33,817 nt of DNA from Bacteroidales bacterium (GTDB taxonomy: Bacteria > Bacteroidota > Bacteroidia > Bacteroidales > UBA12077). A program made the translations under genes and the position numbers. Below, piece by piece: positions 16,938-24,665 of the stretch (positions are counted from its first letter, which is position 1; every line of letters begins with the position of its first letter). The notes under the pieces are model-generated. The model searched no databases. It was given only the letters and a program-made list of their open reading frames with translations, and was not told where the DNA came from. The stretch is from NCBI GenBank assembly GCA_030668615.1, contig DAOUTQ010000016.1, positions 1 to 33,817 on the forward strand, given 5' to 3'.

Positions 16938-18317
16938 ATGAATACCTTATCGATTAAATCTTTCGAAAGAGCCACCCTTATTGTTACTTCTTTTGCCGCT
17001 TTTGTAACTCCGTTTATTGGATCGGCTACAAATATTGCGCTACCCGCAATAGGGAAAGAATTTTCTGCCAACGCTGTTATGTTAAGTTGGGTTGCCACTT
17101 CTTTTCTGTTAGCATCGGCAGTTTTTTTGGCGCCATTTGGCCGCCTGGCAGATATTGTTGGTCGTAGAAAAATATTTAGTATAGGATTAATAATATTTAC
17201 AATTGCCTCGTTCTTATGTGCTTTTTCAAATGGAATCGAGATTCTTATTTTTTGGCGAGTAATTCAAGGTATTGGTGGTGCGCTAATTTTTGGGACAGCA
17301 ATGGCAATCATAACATCTGTTTTTCCTCGTGAAAGAAGAGGAAAAGCATTAGGTATTGTTGTAGCTTCTGTTTATTCAGGTTTAACTCTTGGACCTTTTA
17401 TCGGAGGCTTTTTAACAAAAACATGGGGCTGGGAAGGAATATTTCTGTTTGTAGTTCCTCTTGGGATAATATCTGTTATCTTAAGTTTTATATATCTAAA
17501 GGAAGAATGGGCCGATGCTAAAGGTGAGAAATTTGACTGGAAAGGATCTGTTATTTACGGTTTGGCAATTATTTCCTTAATGTACGGTTTTGGAAAACTA
17601 CCGGAGCTCAACGGTTTTTTATTTACACTGGCAGGAACTTTAGGAATTGTTCTTTTTGTGTATTTCGAGAAAAAGCAAGAATTCCCGGTTATAAATATTC
17701 AACTATTCCAGAACAATCGTGTTTTTGCATTTTCAAATTACGCTGCTTTAATAAATTACAGCGCAACATTTGCCATTGGATTTTTATTAAGTCTCTACTT
17801 ACAATATATTAAAGGATTAAATCCTCAGCAGGCTGGACAAATACTTGTAATTCAGCCATTATTAATGGCTATTTTCTCACCAATTACCGGGAAATTGTCA
17901 GATAAAATCGATGCTGGAAAAGTTGCTTCTATTGGTATGGCTTTAATTTCTGCAGGATTATTTGTTATTGCTTTTATCGGATCTGATTCCAGTATTTGGT
18001 TTATTATTCCAATACTGGTTGTTTTTGGAATTGGTTACGCCCTATTTTCTTCTCCCAATTCAAATGCAATAATGAGTTCTGTTGAGAAGAAATATTATGG
18101 AATTGCATCAGGAACTGTAGGTACAATGAGATTGGTTGGACAAATGTCAAGCATGGGAATTGCCATGATGATTTTCTCTATATTTATTGGAAAAGTTGAA
18201 ATAAATCCTTCGAACTTTCCTGAATTTATTCATAGTATCAGAACCGTATTCTTGATTTTTGCCGTACTATGCTTTATTGGAATATTTTTCTCGCTGGCCA
18301 GAGGGAAGTTAAAATAA
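16938..18317 (+). CDS. MFS transporter, DHA2-type (14-helix) drug/metabolite exporter
   Basis: The 459-residue integral membrane protein has up to 14 hydrophobic helices. It carries motif A in PFGRLADIVGRRKIF (66-80) and a motif C-like stretch (SVYSGLTLGPFIGG) in helix 5, which marks antiporters of the major facilitator superfamily. SATNIALPAIGKEF in helix 1 resembles the D1 motif of the 14-helix DHA2 group. It likely exports drugs or metabolites by proton antiport; substrate unknown. It overlaps an operon with dtd. Its last 38 codons (from ~18195) occur again at 18998-19111 behind the RAYT gene in a diverged form (see that feature). Confidence 0.92.
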   Translation: MNTLSIKSFERATLIVTSFAAFVTPFIGSATNIALPAIGKEFSANAVMLSWVATSFLLASAVFLAPFGRLADIVGRRKIFSIGLIIFTIASFLCAFSNGIEILIFWRVIQGIGGALIFGTAMAIITSVFPRERRGKALGIVVASVYSGLTLGPFIGGFLTKTWGWEGIFLFVVPLGIISVILSFIYLKEEWADAKGEKFDWKGSVIYGLAIISLMYGFGKLPELNGFLFTLAGTLGIVLFVYFEKKQEFPVINIQLFQNNRVFAFSNYAALINYSATFAIGFLLSLYLQYIKGLNPQQAGQILVIQPLLMAIFSPITGKLSDKIDAGKVASIGMALISAGLFVIAFIGSDSSIWFIIPILVVFGIGYALFSSPNSNAIMSSVEKKYYGIASGTVGTMRLVGQMSSMGIAMMIFSIFIGKVEINPSNFPEFIHSIRTVFLIFAVLCFIGIFFSLARGKLK

Positions 18318-18341
18318 CTAAAATAAACATGTATTCTTACA

Positions 18342-18390
18342 ACGACTTTAAGTAAAATATATTCGCGCCACGACTTAAAGTCGTAGCACG
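18342..18390. repeat. RAYT-associated REP-like palindrome plus degenerate half-copy
   Basis: ACGACTT-A-AAGTCGT (18370-18384) is a 7-bp stem hairpin that extends imperfectly to 18364-18390. A partial copy (ACGACTTTAAGT, 18342-18353) lies just upstream. It sits 18 bp before the RAYT start. This is the layout of REP sequences beside their cognate RAYT in other bacteria. No further copy is seen in the window. Confidence 0.75.
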
Positions 18391-18407
18391 AATAAACGAA
18401 TTTAACA

Positions 18408-19001
18408 ATGGAAAAAGATATCATATATCATCTTTACAGTAAAGGGAATAACGGTCAAAAGATATTCTTCAATAGAGAAAATTATATGTTTTTTCTGCAA
18501 AAAGCGAGAAAGCATCTTTATCCATACTGTGATATTCTTGCATATTGTTTAATGCCTAATCATTTTCATTTTATGATTTACGCTAATGAAAACTCCGAAA
18601 AAACAAAAACTCGTGGTAAAATAGGAGCTAATGTTTTTCCGAAAAACCTTAGAATAATGTTAAGTAGTTATACCCGGGCTGTTAACATACAAGAAAACAG
18701 ATCAGGCTCACTATTTCAACAAAATTCAAAAATTAAACCCCTAAATGATGTTTTTTATGGAAAAATATCACCCTCTGCTCAAATTTCTTATGATTATTAT
18801 TGTTTTCATTATATCCACAATAATCCAGTTAGTGCTGGTTTGGTAGGTAAAAAGGAAGATTGGGAATTTTCGTCCTATCAAGATTATATTGGAATAAGAA
18901 ACGGTAGTTTAATAAACAAAACCCTTGCATTAAAAACCATTTGTTTAGAAGACGATTTGTTTAATAAGCAATCAAAAATTAAAGATTTATTAGAAAAGTA
19001 G
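18408..19001 (+). mobile_element. REP-associated tyrosine transposase (RAYT, Y1/HUH family) coding sequence
   Basis: The 197-residue protein has the RAYT/IS200-like layout: YHLYSKGNNGQKIF (7-20), a helix ENYMFFLQKARKHL, the HUH motif in MPNHFHFMIYAN (His52, His54), RSGSLFQ (98-104) and the Tyr-bearing helix YDYYCFHYIHNNPVSAGLV (128-146). The catalytic Tyr is among 128-135. RAYTs nick single-stranded REP hairpins and are usually single-copy and domesticated. The hairpin at 18364-18390 is the likely substrate. The last ~5 codons lie in sequence resembling the neighbouring MFS gene, so its natural C-terminus may have been replaced at the insertion junction. No full IS ends are seen. Confidence 0.9.
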
Positions 19002-19174
19002 AAATAAATCCCTCGAACTTTTCTGAATTTATTCACAGTATTCGAACCGCATTTCTAATATTTGCAGTATTATGCTTTATTGGAGTATTTTTCTCGCTAG
19101 CCCGCGGCAAATCAAACAGGAGTAGATTTAACGGCGGCTTTATAAAAAAGCCTAAAAAAGAAAACCGCTCGTGA
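18998..19174 (+). pseudogene. Stranded 3' end of a second MFS transporter copy
   Basis: In the frame starting at 18998 the sequence reads VEINPSNFSEFIHSIRTAF and on through VLCFIGVFFSLARGK, then a basic tail ending NRS and a TGA at 19172-19174. It matches the C-terminus of the MFS gene (from 18195) at 35 of 38 residues, although 17 of 38 codons differ, 14 of them silently (19 nucleotide changes in 114). Matching may reach back to about 18985, inside the end of the RAYT frame. There is no start codon or upstream MFS sequence. It is therefore a broken remnant of a paralogue or allele, and its tail is longer than the intact copy's (which ends RGKLK). Confidence 0.85.
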
Positions 19175-19279
19175 TAGTGATCGTCATTTAAATAACGAAA
19201 AGCTTCTTTAGAATAGTTTTTTTCTGTTTTTTTTAAAAAAACTTCTGTTTACTTCTAATTTTTTCGTTCAAATTTGTAA

Positions 19280-19313
19280 TTTGTAATTCTTTGCTAATTA
19301 TTGATTATTTTTG
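19280..19313 (+). promoter_or_regulatory. Candidate promoter of the deoC-AOR operon
   Basis: TTTG at 19280-19283 and TATTTTTG at 19306-19313 match the Bacteroidota promoter elements with a 22-nt spacer (2-3 nt longer than ideal). Transcription would start near 19320, leaving a leader of ~75 nt before deoC. The 19175-19396 interval otherwise holds only AT-rich sequence. Confidence 0.55.
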
Positions 19314-19396
19314 TTTTTCCTATTAAAGTACGAACTCAATCACAAAAAAATTGCATACTAATTCATAATAAAATTCTTTTTAAAAAGAGGGGGAAA

Positions 19397-20344
19397 ATGA
19401 TGCCAACACAAACAAAACGAACTCCATTAGTTGAATTTCCAAAAGATGAAATGTTAAAGCTTATTAAAAGCTTTAGTCCTGAAAGGATTGCAACATTTCT
19501 TGATGTTACCGATTTAAAAGCAGATACTTTAGGTCCGAAGCTCGATAAAATGGCTGATTGGGCAATATCATTGAAATGTGCTTCTGTTTGTGTAAATCCG
19601 GTAGAAGTAGACCGATTACCATTGCTTTTAAAAGGTTCCGGAGTAGCAGAAACTTATGTTATGGATTTTCCTTTAGGTAAGGTTGATATTGACCTAAAAG
19701 CACGTATGACAGAAGATACAGTACAGAAAAGTCGAAAACTACGAGGCGAAGGCGCAGGTCATATCGATATAGATATTGTAATAAATGTTGGAAGATTCAA
19801 GGCGAATCATAAATATGCTCTCGAAGAAATAAACGCTATGTGCGATGCTGCCGAAGGAGAAGTTGTAAAAGTAATTATTAGAAGCTCTGAGCTAACCGAA
19901 GAAGAACTTGTTGCTGTTACCGAAATTGTTGGCGAATCAAAGGCGCAATTTATTAAAAACTCAACCGGAATGGACGCATACGGTGCTATGCCGGAACATA
20001 TGAGAGTAATGCGTGAAATTATCGGAAATAGCAAAGGCGTAAAAGCTGCAGGTGGGATTTCTGATGCAATGACAGCTTTGAGGTTAATTTATGCAGGAGC
20101 TCCTGATGAATCAACACAAAATCCGGATCTTTTCAGAATCGGAACAAGCGGTCCATTAAATATTGTTTCATCAATGGGTTGGCTGTTACATAATTCTGAA
20201 GACTGGTTAGATGCTGGCATAATTCCATGCAAAGTTTGTCCTTTTAACTATACATCGAAATTGCGCCCCGAATTAAGAATTCATAGCCAAAACAGATGTA
20301 AAGAATGTATCCATAATCATTACAGAAAGAATAAGGATTTTTAA
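19397..20344 (+). CDS. deoC: Deoxyribose-phosphate aldolase with four-cysteine C-terminal tail
   Basis: The start is set at ATG 19397 (MMPTQTKRTP, 315 residues) because GAGGGGGA lies just before it; a longer frame from TTG 19301 would run through the candidate promoter. The protein is a class I DeoC-family aldolase: DIDIVINVG with Asp126, FIKNSTG with Lys187, and VKAAGG with Lys216, aligning with E. coli Asp102, Lys167 (Schiff base) and Lys201. It cleaves 2-deoxyribose-5-phosphate to acetaldehyde and glyceraldehyde-3-phosphate. The last ~40 residues are an unusual extension with CKVC (278-281) and CKEC (301-304), which could bind zinc or an Fe-S cluster. It is followed after 64 bp by an aldehyde ferredoxin oxidoreductase, a plausible acetaldehyde user. 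Confidence 0.9.
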   Translation: MMPTQTKRTPLVEFPKDEMLKLIKSFSPERIATFLDVTDLKADTLGPKLDKMADWAISLKCASVCVNPVEVDRLPLLLKGSGVAETYVMDFPLGKVDIDLKARMTEDTVQKSRKLRGEGAGHIDIDIVINVGRFKANHKYALEEINAMCDAAEGEVVKVIIRSSELTEEELVAVTEIVGESKAQFIKNSTGMDAYGAMPEHMRVMREIIGNSKGVKAAGGISDAMTALRLIYAGAPDESTQNPDLFRIGTSGPLNIVSSMGWLLHNSEDWLDAGIIPCKVCPFNYTSKLRPELRIHSQNRCKECIHNHYRKNKDF

Positions 20345-20408
20345 ATTTCATATTCCTCTGTGATTTAACAGCTTACATTTTACTAATTACAAAAAACATT
20401 CAAATATA

Positions 20409-22253
20409 ATGAAAACAATTAACGGCGGATATCATAATAAACTACTCAGAATTAATTTAACTGATCATAGTTATAAAATAGAAGAAATTCCCGAAGATAT
20501 TTTACAAAAATATATTGGTGGCCGAGGACTTGGAGTGAAATTGCTATTTGATGAACTTCCTGCAAAAACAGATCCTTTGAGCCCGGAGAATAAATTAATG
20601 TTTGTAACCGCACCATTACACGGAAGCAATGCTGCTACTGCAAGCCGTTTTTCTGTTGTGTGCAAATCTCCATTAACTGGTGGTATAGGCGAAACAAATT
20701 CAGGTGGTCATTTTGGTGTTGATTTCAAAAATACAGGCTATGATGTATTAATTTTCGAGGGAAAATCAGAAAAGCCTTGTTATCTTTTTTTAAATGGAGA
20801 AACTGTCGAATTAAGAGATGCTCAAAAGTTTTGGGGTAAAAAAGCCGATATTACAACAGATCTCTTACTTGAAGAAACAGATTCAAAAGCAGGCGTTGCC
20901 TGTATTGGTCCGGCAGGAGAAAGAGGTTCGTTAATTTCCACAATCGTAAACGACAAGGGACATCATTCAGGTAGAACCGGTGTTGGTGCTGTAATGGGTT
21001 CAAAAAATCTTAAAGCTGTCGTGGTTAAAGGCTCAAAAGAAACACCTTATAACAATGCCGAAACCTTGAAAGACGCAAAAAAGGAATGGCAAACTTTTAT
21101 TGGCGAAGCTCCATTGACAAAAAACGCCTTAAAAGAATATGGAACTCCTGCACTAGTTAATACAATTAATAGTAGAGGAAGCTTCCCTACAAAAAACTTT
21201 CAGGAAGGATTTTTTGCTAATGCAGAATCAATCTCAGGCGAAACAATAAAAGAATTGTATTACGTAAAAAGCCAACCTTGCAAAGCTTGCACGATTGGTT
21301 GTGCACATTTAACACGAACTCCCGACAGAGAAGGAAAAGGACCTGAGTTTGAAACTGTATGGTCGCTTGGAGCAGCATGCTTTATTCATGATTTAGAAAA
21401 AATCACCAATGCAAATTATAATTGCAACGAATATGGTATAGACACTATCTCGACAGGAAGCACTATTGCTTGCGCAATGGAACTTTCAGAAAAAGGATAT
21501 TTCGACGAAGAAACATATGAATTAATAAGAAAAGACCTGGGTCGTGATTTAAAATTTGGTGATGCCGATGCCATGTTAAAATTAACCGAACTTGCAGGAA
21601 AATGTGAGGGTTTTGGTGAGTTAATTGCAATGGGAAGTTTACGCCTTGCAGAAAAATTTGGACATCCTGAAATTGCAATGCACGTTAAAGGATTGGAACT
21701 GCCTGCTTATGATCCAAGAGGATTTTACGGTATGAGCCTTTCGCTTTCAACAAGTAATCGTGGTGGTTGTCATTTAAAATCATATTTAATTTCAACTGAA
21801 GCACTTGAAACTCCTTTCGAAATTAATCGCTTCACCGAAAAAGGAAAGCCTGGGCTTGCAATACTATATCAGGACTTAACTGCTACCATTGATTCCATGG
21901 GTGTTTGTATTTTTACAAGCTTTGCTTTAAATCCTATTCATTATGCTAACATGATGTCTGCCGTTACTGGTGAAAAAATTGATTCGATAGAGTTATTGAA
22001 GATTGGTGAAAGAATCTGGAATATTGAAAAACTATTCAATTTACGCGAAGGTTTAAGCAGAAAAGATGACACTTTACCACCAAGATTGCTGAATGAAGCC
22101 TTCGAATCAGGTCATTCAAAAGGAATAAAAGTAAATCTTGAGCCATTATTAGATAAGTATTATGAAATACGGGGCTGGAATAATAAGGGAATTCCGTCTG
22201 AAGAAAAACTAAAAGAACTTGACTTGCTTGAAGAAGGTAAAAGTTTTTTATAA
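20409..22253 (+). CDS. Aldehyde:ferredoxin oxidoreductase family protein (tungstopterin)
   Basis: The 614-residue protein is close in length to the archaeal AOR (605) and has all its landmarks: YIGGRGLGVKLLFDEL near the N-terminus, domain 1 pterin-binding region (SRFSVVCKSPLTGGIGETNSGG), and the 4Fe-4S ligands Cys291, Cys294 and Cys298 (CKACTIGC) plus Cys500 (MGVCIF); the Pyrococcus enzyme uses 288, 291, 295 and 494. It would oxidise aldehydes to acids with reduction of ferredoxin, using a tungsten bis-pterin cofactor, in the cytoplasm under anoxic conditions. Placed behind deoC, acetaldehyde is the likely substrate (inference). Ferredoxin and cofactor-synthesis genes are not in the window. 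Confidence 0.93.
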   Translation: MKTINGGYHNKLLRINLTDHSYKIEEIPEDILQKYIGGRGLGVKLLFDELPAKTDPLSPENKLMFVTAPLHGSNAATASRFSVVCKSPLTGGIGETNSGGHFGVDFKNTGYDVLIFEGKSEKPCYLFLNGETVELRDAQKFWGKKADITTDLLLEETDSKAGVACIGPAGERGSLISTIVNDKGHHSGRTGVGAVMGSKNLKAVVVKGSKETPYNNAETLKDAKKEWQTFIGEAPLTKNALKEYGTPALVNTINSRGSFPTKNFQEGFFANAESISGETIKELYYVKSQPCKACTIGCAHLTRTPDREGKGPEFETVWSLGAACFIHDLEKITNANYNCNEYGIDTISTGSTIACAMELSEKGYFDEETYELIRKDLGRDLKFGDADAMLKLTELAGKCEGFGELIAMGSLRLAEKFGHPEIAMHVKGLELPAYDPRGFYGMSLSLSTSNRGGCHLKSYLISTEALETPFEINRFTEKGKPGLAILYQDLTATIDSMGVCIFTSFALNPIHYANMMSAVTGEKIDSIELLKIGERIWNIEKLFNLREGLSRKDDTLPPRLLNEAFESGHSKGIKVNLEPLLDKYYEIRGWNNKGIPSEEKLKELDLLEEGKSFL

Positions 22254-22285
22254 AGGATAGGAACCTTCATAGAAGCCCTAAAACT

Positions 22286-22390
22286 GTCATTACTCACCTT
22301 GTTCGTGAGAAAAGTTCCCTTGAAAAAGGGAATCTCATACTTAACAGCAATATAGCTAATTATGAGATCTTCAATCAAGTTGAAGATGAC
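22286..22390. repeat. Bipartite palindromic element, copy A (105 bp)
   Basis: A 53-bp half (22286-22338) starts GTCATT and ends GGAATCTCAT. A 23-bp spacer follows, then a 29-bp half (22362-22390) that starts ATGAGATC and ends GATGAC. The halves are inverted at their ends, and each also folds on itself: CTCAC/GTGAG and TTCCCT/AAGGGAA in the long half, ATCTTCA/TGAAGAT with loop AATCAAGT in the short half. A second copy in the opposite orientation is at 27803-27905. Confidence 0.75.
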
Positions 22391-22432
22391 AAAAGATATT
22401 TTTTTGGACAGTTTTTTTATAATAATAGTAGT

Positions 22433-22468
22433 AATCCTGTGTATTGATTTATGCAGGATTATTTTTTT
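22433..22468 (+). terminator. Terminator of the deoC-AOR operon
   Basis: AATCCTG (22433-22439) pairs with CAGGATT (22454-22460), 14-nt loop, followed by ATTTTTTT. It works for the plus strand and overlaps the end of the convergent polyprenyl synthetase gene. Confidence 0.65.
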
Positions 22469-23436
22469 CTTTCAACAACATATTCTACCAGAGATGCCAA
22501 AGCTGCTTTTGACTCACTTTCAGGTATTTCGGTTAGAATATTTAATGCTTTACTTTTATATTCAAGCATTATTTGAGTTGTATAATCCAACCCTCCATTT
22601 TCAATTACAAAATCGATAACTTCCTGTACTTTCTTTTTGTTTTTATTTTGTCGTTTTACAATACTTAAAATGCGCTTTTGATCGGCAGTTGAGGCATTTT
22701 TCAGTACATGAATAATGGGCAAGGTAAGTTTCTTTTCCTTAATATCGTTACCCGAAGGTTTTCCAATACTTCCATTATTATGATAATCCAATAAATCGTC
22801 TTTAATCTGAAAGGCCATTCCCACATGTTCGCCAAACAATCTCATTTTCTCAACCATTTCATCATCGGCTCCAGAAGATTTTGCACCACAAGCAGCGCAA
22901 GCAGCAATCAGTGCAGCTGTTTTCTTACGGATGATATCATAATAAACATCTTCGGTAATTTTTAATTTTCGTGATTGCTGAATTTGAAGCAATTCGCCCT
23001 CACTCATTTCTTTTACTGCAACCGAAACGATTTTGAGTAATTCGTATTCATTATTATCAACAGCTAAAAGCAACCCTTTCGATAAAAGATAATCGCCAAC
23101 CAAAACACTTATTTTTGATTTCCAAAGAGCATTAACAGAAAAGAATCCGCGTCGCTCGTATGCCTCGTCAACAACATCGTCGTGAATTAAAGTTGCCGTA
23201 TGCAAAAGCTCAATTAAAGCTGCTGCAGTATAAGTTGAATCACCCACATCCTCTTTCAATATTTTTGAACTAAGAAATACAAACATCGGACGCATTTGCT
23301 TTCCTTTACGACGTAAAATATACTTCATAATTACATTTAGCAAAGGCACTTTTGTTTGCATAGATGAATGAAAAAACGGTTCAAATTTTTCCATTTCTGC
23401 TTTAATCGGTACTTTTATTTTATCAACTGTCGACAT
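22459..23436 (-). CDS. Polyprenyl (trans-isoprenyl) diphosphate synthase
   Basis: The 325-residue cytoplasmic enzyme has both aspartate-rich motifs: DDVVD (Asp86-Asp90) in LLHTATLIHDDVVDEAYERRG, and DDLLD (213-217) in MAFQIKDDLLDYHN, plus GKQMRP (45-50) that binds isopentenyl diphosphate. Length and the ELLHTATLIHDDVVD context fit long-chain synthases of the IspB/octaprenyl type, which make the side chain of respiratory quinones (menaquinone in this phylum); product length cannot be read from sequence. It stands alone, convergent with the deoC-AOR operon. Confidence 0.93.
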   Translation of the reverse strand: MSTVDKIKVPIKAEMEKFEPFFHSSMQTKVPLLNVIMKYILRRKGKQMRPMFVFLSSKILKEDVGDSTYTAAALIELLHTATLIHDDVVDEAYERRGFFSVNALWKSKISVLVGDYLLSKGLLLAVDNNEYELLKIVSVAVKEMSEGELLQIQQSRKLKITEDVYYDIIRKKTAALIAACAACGAKSSGADDEMVEKMRLFGEHVGMAFQIKDDLLDYHNNGSIGKPSGNDIKEKKLTLPIIHVLKNASTADQKRILSIVKRQNKNKKKVQEVIDFVIENGGLDYTTQIMLEYKSKALNILTEIPESESKAALASLVEYVVERKK

Positions 23437-23454
23437 ACTTTCTTGTTAATTCTT

Positions 23455-23462
23455 CAAATATA
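23455..23462 (-). promoter_or_regulatory. Candidate -7 element for polyprenyl synthase
   Basis: Minus-strand TAtaTTTG (complement of 23455-23462) is 18 bp upstream of the start codon; a TTTG lies 16 nt further up (complement of 23479-23482), shorter than the ideal spacing. The rest of 23463-23630 is featureless AT-rich DNA. Confidence 0.4.
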
Positions 23463-23636
23463 ACAATTAAATCCTGTTCAAAAGATTAAGATTATATTAA
23501 AATAATTAAACAGCATTTACTGTTATAAGTTCAGTCTAAGCATGATTTTATACTATATTATAACATATGTAACTCATGTTCATATATAAATATCGAAATT
23601 CCTGATTATTATCATAATTTTAAAATAATATATTTA

Positions 23637-23644
23637 TATATTTG
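23637..23644 (+). promoter_or_regulatory. Candidate -7 element for the ArsR regulator
   Basis: TATATTTG (23637-23644) matches TAnnTTTG and gives a leader of ~30 nt before the ATG at 23680. A clear -33 TTTG is not visible. Confidence 0.45.
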
Positions 23645-23679
23645 CATTTGTCTAATTAACCAAAATTCTTTAAAAGAAA

Positions 23680-23979
23680 ATGAATATTAAAGACTTGACA
23701 ATTGAGCAGTTAGAAGAAGCAGCAAACATGTTGAAAGCTATTGCTCATCCGATGAGAATTGCAATATTAAACTATCTTGACGATGGCAAGAAATTAACTG
23801 TGACAGAAATTCACGAATTATTAAAGATTGAACAATCAACTACATCACATCATTTAGGAATTTTAAAAGATAAGGGCGTATTGAGTTCAAAAAGAGAAGG
23901 TAAAAACACATATTACTTTCTGAAACATGCCAACTTAAGCAATATTGTGAACTGTGTAAGTAAATGTACTATGGGTTAG
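23680..23979 (+). CDS. ArsR/SmtB-family winged-helix transcriptional regulator
   Basis: The 99-residue protein is a single winged HTH: AIAHPMRIAILNYLDDGKKL (helices 1-3), VTEIHELLKIEQSTTSHHLGIL (HTH, ~47-68) and KREGKNTYYFL (wing, ~76-86). It lacks the ELCVCD metal motif of ArsR itself (it reads KLTVTEI), but the C-terminus has CVSKC, so thiol or metal sensing there is possible. Such regulators usually control themselves and a neighbour; the nearest genes (polyprenyl synthase, queD) suggest no obvious target. Confidence 0.92.
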   Translation: MNIKDLTIEQLEEAANMLKAIAHPMRIAILNYLDDGKKLTVTEIHELLKIEQSTTSHHLGILKDKGVLSSKREGKNTYYFLKHANLSNIVNCVSKCTMG

Positions 23980-24090
23980 TACTATTTTAGGATATTAATT
24001 AATAACCATTCTTTACTTTAATGTATTGAATGGTTTTTTTTATCAATTTCAACAATTGTATTATATCTTTGTATATAAATAATCGGTTTT

Positions 24091-24168
24091 TCACCCCTAT
24101 AATCCCCTCAAGGGGACACATAAAAACTTTTTCTCCCTAAAGGGAGATGCCTGTAAGGCAGAGGGTGA
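24091..24168. repeat. Intergenic palindromic repeat with three nested hairpins
   Basis: TCACCC (24091-24096) and GGGTGA (24163-24168) are outer inverted ends. Inside lie three hairpins: TCCCCT-CA-AGGGGA (24103-24116), CTCCCT-AA-AGGGAG (24133-24146) and TGCC-TGTAA-GGCA (24148-24160). It sits between the ArsR gene and queD and resembles the CTCCCT/AGGGAG intergenic repeats common in Bacteroidota genomes. It could end ArsR transcription. Confidence 0.65.
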
Positions 24169-24188
24169 GTGTTTTTTAGATTTTAAAG

Positions 24189-24665
24189 ATGGAAAAAATG
24201 GCTAAAATTCGAGTAACTAAAGAATTTAATTTTGAAATAGCACATGCATTATGGAACTATGATGGTCCTTGTGCAAATATTCATGGCCATTCATACAGAT
24301 TGTTTGTAACGGTTATTGGCGAACCTATTGCTGATGAAAACAATCCGAAAAACGGAATGGTAATTGATTTTGGAGATTTAAAAAAGATTGTAAATCAGGA
24401 AATTGTTCATCCTTTAGATCATGCAATAATCTTGAGCCAAGAAGCATCAGAAAGCTTAAATGTTTCCAATAATAAAATGTTTAAAAAACAAGTTACGGTA
24501 AATTACCAACCTACCTGTGAAAATATGGTAATTGACTTTGTCGAGAAATTATTAAAAAAGATTCCCGCAAGCTTAAAACTTCACAGCATTAAACTTCACG
24601 AAACGGCAACATCCTTTGCTGAATGGTATGCTTCAGACAATGATCAATACTTCAATGATCAATGA
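24189..24665 (+). CDS. queD: 6-carboxytetrahydropterin synthase-like protein (QueD/PTPS family)
   Basis: The 158-residue protein has the QueD signature CxxxHGH (Cys28, His32, His34) with the third zinc ligand His19 (FEIAHAL), the LDH motif (Asp77-His78), PTCEN (108-112) and HETATSFAEWY (137-147). It converts dihydroneopterin triphosphate to 6-carboxytetrahydropterin in the queuosine/7-deazaguanine pathway. The PTPS family also includes biopterin enzymes, but the Cys-x3-HGH spacing favours QueD. Start could be Met1 or Met4 (MAKIRV). The C-terminal tail (NDQYFNDQ) is encoded by an AATGATC/AATGAAC repeat and so looks newly acquired. Confidence 0.88.
   Translation: MEKMAKIRVTKEFNFEIAHALWNYDGPCANIHGHSYRLFVTVIGEPIADENNPKNGMVIDFGDLKKIVNQEIVHPLDHAIILSQEASESLNVSNNKMFKKQVTVNYQPTCENMVIDFVEKLLKKIPASLKLHSIKLHETATSFAEWYASDNDQYFNDQ

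Noticed and set aside
18408-19174. Complete IS200/IS605 insertion sequence
   Set aside because: The protein has RAYT features and a REP-type palindrome on one side only; no matching right-end hairpin was found after 19001.
19301-19396. Longer N-terminus for deoC from TTG
   Set aside because: It overlaps the candidate promoter box and lacks family similarity; the ATG at 19397 has a purine-rich ribosome-binding site.
22362-22619. 85-residue plus-strand open frame
   Set aside because: It starts inside the bipartite repeat and runs antisense into the polyprenyl synthase gene; not a credible gene.
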